From: Balneola sp. EhC07 | GTDB taxonomy: Bacteria; Bacteroidota; Rhodothermia; Balneolales; Balneolaceae | Assembly (NCBI RefSeq): GCF_001650905.1 | Contig: NZ_LXYG01000008.1 | Span: forward strand, 37,314-101,313 | DNA: 64,000 nucleotides | Direction of reading: 5' to 3' | Part shown: positions 60,646 through 64,000 of the stretch, in pieces | Layout of the letters: each line of letters opens with the position of its first letter | How positions within the stretch are numbered: position 1 is the stretch's first letter | Notes under the pieces: model-generated | Database searches by the model: none | What the model was told of the DNA's origin: nothing | Seen by the model: only the letters and a program-made list of their open reading frames with translations | Made by a program: the position numbers and the translations under genes

Positions 60646-63135
60646 TTAAACAGAAGACTTTTTTCTGACTTTATAACCTGCCAGTAAGCCCACAGTTATT
60701 AAGAAAGGTAATATAAACTGTGAGCTTGCTGGTTTTTTTATAACCGGATTAGAATTACCAATCAATGTATAAGCTCCCCAATAATGAGGGTCAGCACTAC
60801 CTGTTTTAATTTGATCGATCTTTGCTAATCTCATTGCTTCACTCTTAGAAAAACCTTCATTTAAGTGGGAATAGAAACTAGTGGCAAATTCTGATGCAAT
60901 TTTATCATTGACTTCCCACAAATTCAAGGCAAGACTTTTGGCACCTGCATAACGAAGTGCACGACTTATACCCATAATTCCGGTACCCTGTAGATAATTA
61001 CCCGTACCTGAACTACATGAGTTGAGCATAATAAGGTCATTGCTCAGCTGATTATCAAATAATTCATAAGCATAAAGAGCATTACCTTCTGTACCATTTG
61101 ACTGTGCTGATTTCAGATAAATCGTCGAAAACAAAGGATCTCTGGCCGAAACTTCACTATGTGTTGCTACATGTAAAATTTTAGATGAATTAAGCTGATT
61201 TTGAAAGGCTTGTTCAGTAGCCCCATTTCCTGAGAAAACCTGTTTATCTTTAAAAGAAGTGAGCACCCGTTGTATTTCTCGTGCTTCTTGAGTAGCAAAG
61301 GGTAAAGAGGGTAATTTTTCCTGAAAATCATCGAAATAGGAAATAGCAAAAGCTGAAAAATCAGTGCTTAGACTACCGCTTGTATTTCTATTGTTTTCCA
61401 AGTAGTCCTGAAGCGAAGTAAAGTATTTGAAATTGAAATCCTCAATCATATAATGAGAACTCCCATAACTGTAAGAGGTATTGGGCTTCTTGGTCGGCAA
61501 TACTTCTAAAGGAATTCGGTATAACTCATTGTCTGGAATAACTGTAATATGATCTATGAAATCGGGAATTTTATCCAAGCCTAAAACTTGGTAAACATTA
61601 TAAAGTGTTTTTAAAGATGTATTCCCGGAAGCCAATTCATTAGCAGTGCTATTAAGTAATTCACCAACTTGCTCTGATATTTCTAATACAGCGAGATCAA
61701 TGCTTTTCTTTGATATCGAGTTTACATAAAGCTTTTCATTTAATTCTGTATAGTGAAGAATGATCTCATTCTTGTTCATCTGTTGTTGAACCTTCCAAAT
61801 AGGTATACTTTCTTCTGTTTGCGAGAAAGCAACTTTATTAGTAAGTAACTGTTGTTGTGCTGAAAGTTTGTCGATTTCAGTTTTCAACGCAGATTTCATA
61901 TTCTCATCTGCGCTTAGATAATCATTCCGTAACGACTGAATCTGTGCAGTTAATTTTTTATCCTCTGCTAGTTCTTTCTCAGTAAGTTTGGATGCTTTTA
62001 ATAAAGGATTATTATAAAGCGATGCATCATTAATGGTTTTAAGTTTATCTAAGTATGCAACAGATTCTTCTTTATAGTTAAGTTCATTGAGAATTGAGAT
62101 CATCAATTCAAAAGCATCTAAATATTCCTTTTCAACGGTCCAAAAGCCTGTTTGTGTGTCCACACTTCCTTTTGCACGCTCAATTATTTGGTCCAGATTT
62201 GGTTTCAGGTATGTGTAAGCTTCCCTATTTTGGTTTTTCTTATGCATCAACGTAGCATGCAGGTTGTGATATCTTATCAGAACTTCAAATGAAAGATGTT
62301 CGAAAGTATGATTTTTTAAAGCGCTTAAAACAGACTGAAGTTTTAATAAATCATTTTGGAGGTTTGCAACTTCTCCTTCCAGGATTAGAGATTCGATGTA
62401 AGCTGGAGAAGGAGTATTTGAATATTGAGAAGCAAGTGTTCTGATTTGCAAGATAGAAGACATAGCTGCTTCTAAAGAGTCTATTTCAACAAACAGAGAA
62501 CTTTTATTCTTTAGAAGATCTAATTTTCTCTCATAATCATCAATATTCTCTAATAATGATTCGGCTTTGGAATACTGTCTCAGCGTTTTTGTAGTATTTT
62601 TAAAGTTTTTCCAATAATAGTCTCCAAGATATATATAAATTGCTGACAACTCATTTTTATCAGCTTGTTGTTCAGCTAGATCTTTCGCTAAGTTTATATA
62701 AGAAATTGCATTTGCAGAATCCCCTATCGAATTATAATAAACAAACAAGTTTCTATATAGACCTAGCTTTAAAGTGTAATAGGCAGAATTTTGAGTTTGA
62801 TTTTTTTCAAGCTCTTGAATCGCTTCCAGTAAAAAAGAAGTGTATTTATTCTTTTGCCCCAATTGTTTATAACAAAGTGACAAGTTATTGTACAATTGTG
62901 AATTAGGAATGCTGGAATTAGGGTCATTATATAAACCTTCTAAAATTTCTTTAGCATCATTATACTTCCCAATGTTGTAAAGATTAGCGCTTTGTTGTAC
63001 TAATGTGTAATCAACTCTGTCTTTTAGTTTATAATGGGAGGCAAGCGGTATTAAAATATTACGTTGTAGATAAAGTGATTCTGAATAACTCCCTGTAACA
63101 CTTAGTGCATAGTCTAATCCACTAAAAACACCTAC
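60646..63135 (-). CDS. CHAT-domain protease, second reading-frame segment (frame -1)
   Basis: 829 codons in the -1 frame relative to 63132-63866. The first 80 codons contain no ATG, GTG or TTG, yet encode TPR-like sequence (SANLYNIGKYNDAKEILEGLY), so translation must enter from the upstream frame. TPR and coiled-coil helices fill the middle. The C-terminal CHAT domain has the caspase-type dyad His in HVATHSEV and Cys in MLNSCSSGTG (His903 and Cys951 of the joined 1073-residue protein), then a C-terminal membrane segment and basic tail. TTG 62895 is the only in-frame start and would truncate the TPRs. Confidence 0.85.
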   Translation of the reverse strand, partial: VGVFSGLDYALSVTGSYSESLYLQRNILIPLASHYKLKDRVDYTLVQQSANLYNIGKYNDAKEILEGLYNDPNSSIPNSQLYNNLSLCYKQLGQKNKYTSFLLEAIQELEKNQTQNSAYYTLKLGLYRNLFVYYNSIGDSANAISYINLAKDLAEQQADKNELSAIYIYLGDYYWKNFKNTTKTLRQYSKAESLLENIDDYERKLDLLKNKSSLFVEIDSLEAAMSSILQIRTLASQYSNTPSPAYIESLILEGEVANLQNDLLKLQSVLSALKNHTFEHLSFEVLIRYHNLHATLMHKKNQNREAYTYLKPNLDQIIERAKGSVDTQTGFWTVEKEYLDAFELMISILNELNYKEESVAYLDKLKTINDASLYNNPLLKASKLTEKELAEDKKLTAQIQSLRNDYLSADENMKSALKTEIDKLSAQQQLLTNKVAFSQTEESIPIWKVQQQMNKNEIILHYTELNEKLYVNSISKKSIDLAVLEISEQVGELLNSTANELASGNTSLKTLYNVYQVLGLDKIPDFIDHITVIPDNELYRIPLEVLPTKKPNTSYSYGSSHYMIEDFNFKYFTSLQDYLENNRNTSGSLSTDFSAFAISYFDDFQEKLPSLPFATQEAREIQRVLTSFKDKQVFSGNGATEQAFQNQLNSSKILHVATHSEVSARDPLFSTIYLKSAQSNGTEGNALYAYELFDNQLSNDLIMLNSCSSGTGNYLQGTGIMGISRALRYAGAKSLALNLWEVNDKIASEFATSFYSHLNEGFSKSEAMRLAKIDQIKTGSADPHYWGAYTLIGNSNPVIKKPASSQFILPFLITVGLLAGYKVRKKSSV

Positions 63136-63141
63136 TTTTTT
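63102..63141 (-). promoter_or_regulatory. Candidate -1 ribosomal frameshift site
   Basis: Slippery heptamer A_AAA_AAG (63141-63135), immediately followed by UAG in frame 0. A stem TTAGTG/CACTAA (63125-63120 with 63107-63102) begins 9 nt downstream. This is the heptamer used in bacterial dnaX. Slippage by one base joins frame 0 exactly to the frame of 60646-63135. Confidence 0.6.
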
Positions 63142-63866
63142 TCCGAGTGGGGATATAGATTTGAATCAATTATTTTATCGAATATATCGGTAATAAATTG
63201 ATATCTGTTAGTATCATATGCTGCTTTGAGTAGATTAAAGTACAAAAAAGATTTTTTGAGCTCAGAATAATTACTATCCTTCTCGATGTTTAATTCTGTG
63301 AGAATCAAAGAAAATTCTTCTGAATCAAAATAAGAATATACATTTTCACTAAACAAGAGAGAGTACAAAACAAAAACTCTGTATCCGGAATCAATTTCAT
63401 CAATTGAAATCGATTCTTTGTTTTTCACTGCATTCAGAAGATCAATCTCATTTGATGATAAATTCCGAAGCCACCTATCGTTAAATTTAGTGTGGAAATC
63501 ATCAAGATCTTTTTGAGGTAAAGAAAGTGAAAGATAATTGATAAGATTAGCAAAAGACCCTGTTTCGAGAGTATAAGTCTTAAGTCGCTCTATCTTCAAA
63601 GAATCTTTGTTTTCTATTGAAGAACATTCATTGTCAAGAAATATCTTTCGAAGTTTAACAGAACTTGATTGTGAGATAATTCTGCTGACGATTTTATTAA
63701 TAGAACAATTAGAGCTATAGAGTTCATTCAATCCCCAAAAACTCAACTCACTTTCGGTGTCAGACTCTATATTTTGGACGTAAGTATAAGCCTGATCAGA
63801 TATCGATTCATACGGATCGATAGTTTGTTGAGGTAGAAAAAAAGTAAACAGAAATATTAAGAGCAT
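63132..63866 (-). CDS. CHAT-domain protease, first reading-frame segment (frame 0)
   Basis: 244 codons from ATG 63866 to the TAG at 63132. It opens with a short hydrophobic segment (MLLIFLFTFFLPQQ), suggesting export or membrane association, and continues with helical, repeat-poor sequence. Frame 0 ends in SEKK then stop. If frameshifted, the chain continues as VGVFSGLDYALSV into the TPR region. The product of frame 0 alone would be a 244-residue exported helical protein. Confidence 0.7.
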   Translation of the reverse strand: MLLIFLFTFFLPQQTIDPYESISDQAYTYVQNIESDTESELSFWGLNELYSSNCSINKIVSRIISQSSSVKLRKIFLDNECSSIENKDSLKIERLKTYTLETGSFANLINYLSLSLPQKDLDDFHTKFNDRWLRNLSSNEIDLLNAVKNKESISIDEIDSGYRVFVLYSLLFSENVYSYFDSEEFSLILTELNIEKDSNYSELKKSFLYFNLLKAAYDTNRYQFITDIFDKIIDSNLYPHSEKK

Positions 63867-63925
63867 GGTAAGTTAATTGTACTACATATTAATGCTCTTA
63901 GACTAAAATTGATAATCGAAATGAA

Positions 63926-64000
63926 TCACATTTTAGGCTTGATGATGATAGGATCAGAGTCGGTACCACCAAAAACAGCATCAGTCGGAGCCGGAGCTTC
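63926..64000 (-). CDS. C-terminal tail of an unidentified protein (continues beyond window)
   Basis: 25 codons ending FGGTDSDPIIIKPKM then TGA, preceded by EAPAPTDAV. The frame is open to the window edge. A Pro/Asp/Gly-rich disordered tail like this suggests a small exported or regulatory protein. It lies 59 nt upstream of the CHAT gene on the same strand, so the two are probably co-transcribed. Confidence 0.65.
   Translation of the reverse strand, partial: EAPAPTDAVFGGTDSDPIIIKPKM

Noticed and set aside
60646..62895. Starting the CHAT protein at TTG 62895 as an intact gene
   Set aside because: About 80 upstream codons in the same frame encode TPR sequence with no start codon, so a truncated start explains less than a frame shift.

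Overview
The window looks like a chromosomal segment of a low-GC, Gram-negative member of the Bacteroidota/Balneolota side of the tree, most likely Balneolales. The reasons are a type IX secretion pair (PorU, PorV), several secreted proteins with C-terminal 'NYPNPFNP'-type sorting domains, many 'LxxC' lipoproteins, and a division/cell-wall (dcw) cluster without murF. The order is inferred from gene content only. I found no rRNA, tRNA, CRISPR array, prophage or insertion sequence.

Layout. 1-227 is the N-terminal end of a PHP-domain protein. 228-3206 holds one M61-type peptidase gene between two copies of a palindromic element, followed by a 25-bp tandem repeat. 3207-18575 (minus strand) is the dcw cluster: mraZ, rsmH, ftsL, ftsI, murE, mraY, murD, ftsW, murG, murC, ftsQ, ftsA, ftsZ. 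Most junctions overlap by 1-8 bases. It starts at a TTGACA/TACATT promoter with three TGGG MraZ boxes and ends at a clear intrinsic terminator. 18683-19269 is a gene-free island of palindromic repeats. 19270-24822 (minus) holds purine nucleoside phosphorylase, a metallo-beta-lactamase-fold hydrolase, a four-helix-bundle protein flanked by inverted repeats, PhoH, Rpe, a PASTA membrane protein and a DUF5683-like protein. 24819-36458 (minus) is a type IX secretion block: porU, porV, an M6-like protein with a destroyed zinc site, and a peptidase/beta-propeller/barrel protein. 36714-45443 holds a thiolase, a cystathionine-synthase-family enzyme with two paralogous TPR lipoproteins, ridA, an M23 peptidase, a FAH-family protein, and rpmA/rplU.

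45580-53760 is mixed, with an SOS theme. lexA and umuDC each have a direct repeat with 11-bp period immediately upstream, proposed as the LexA operator. The UmuD homologue has lost both residues of its catalytic dyad. Also here are an AraC-type membrane regulator, a HEAT-repeat/cyclophilin lipoprotein, CrtZ, and a ParE-type toxin-antitoxin pair. 53833-59620 holds a large secreted CotH-family protein, an HD phosphohydrolase, a degenerate GH3 lipoprotein and a TlpA-like thioredoxin lipoprotein. 59886-64000 holds a TPR membrane protein convergent with a CHAT-domain protease.

The most interesting signal is in the CHAT gene. It is split into two reading frames at an A_AAA_AAG heptamer that abuts a UAG stop, with a predicted stem 9 nt downstream. 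The second frame has no start codon for about 70 codons yet encodes TPR-like sequence. Either the protein is made by -1 frameshifting or the homopolymer is a mutation or sequencing error. Both explanations can be tested.
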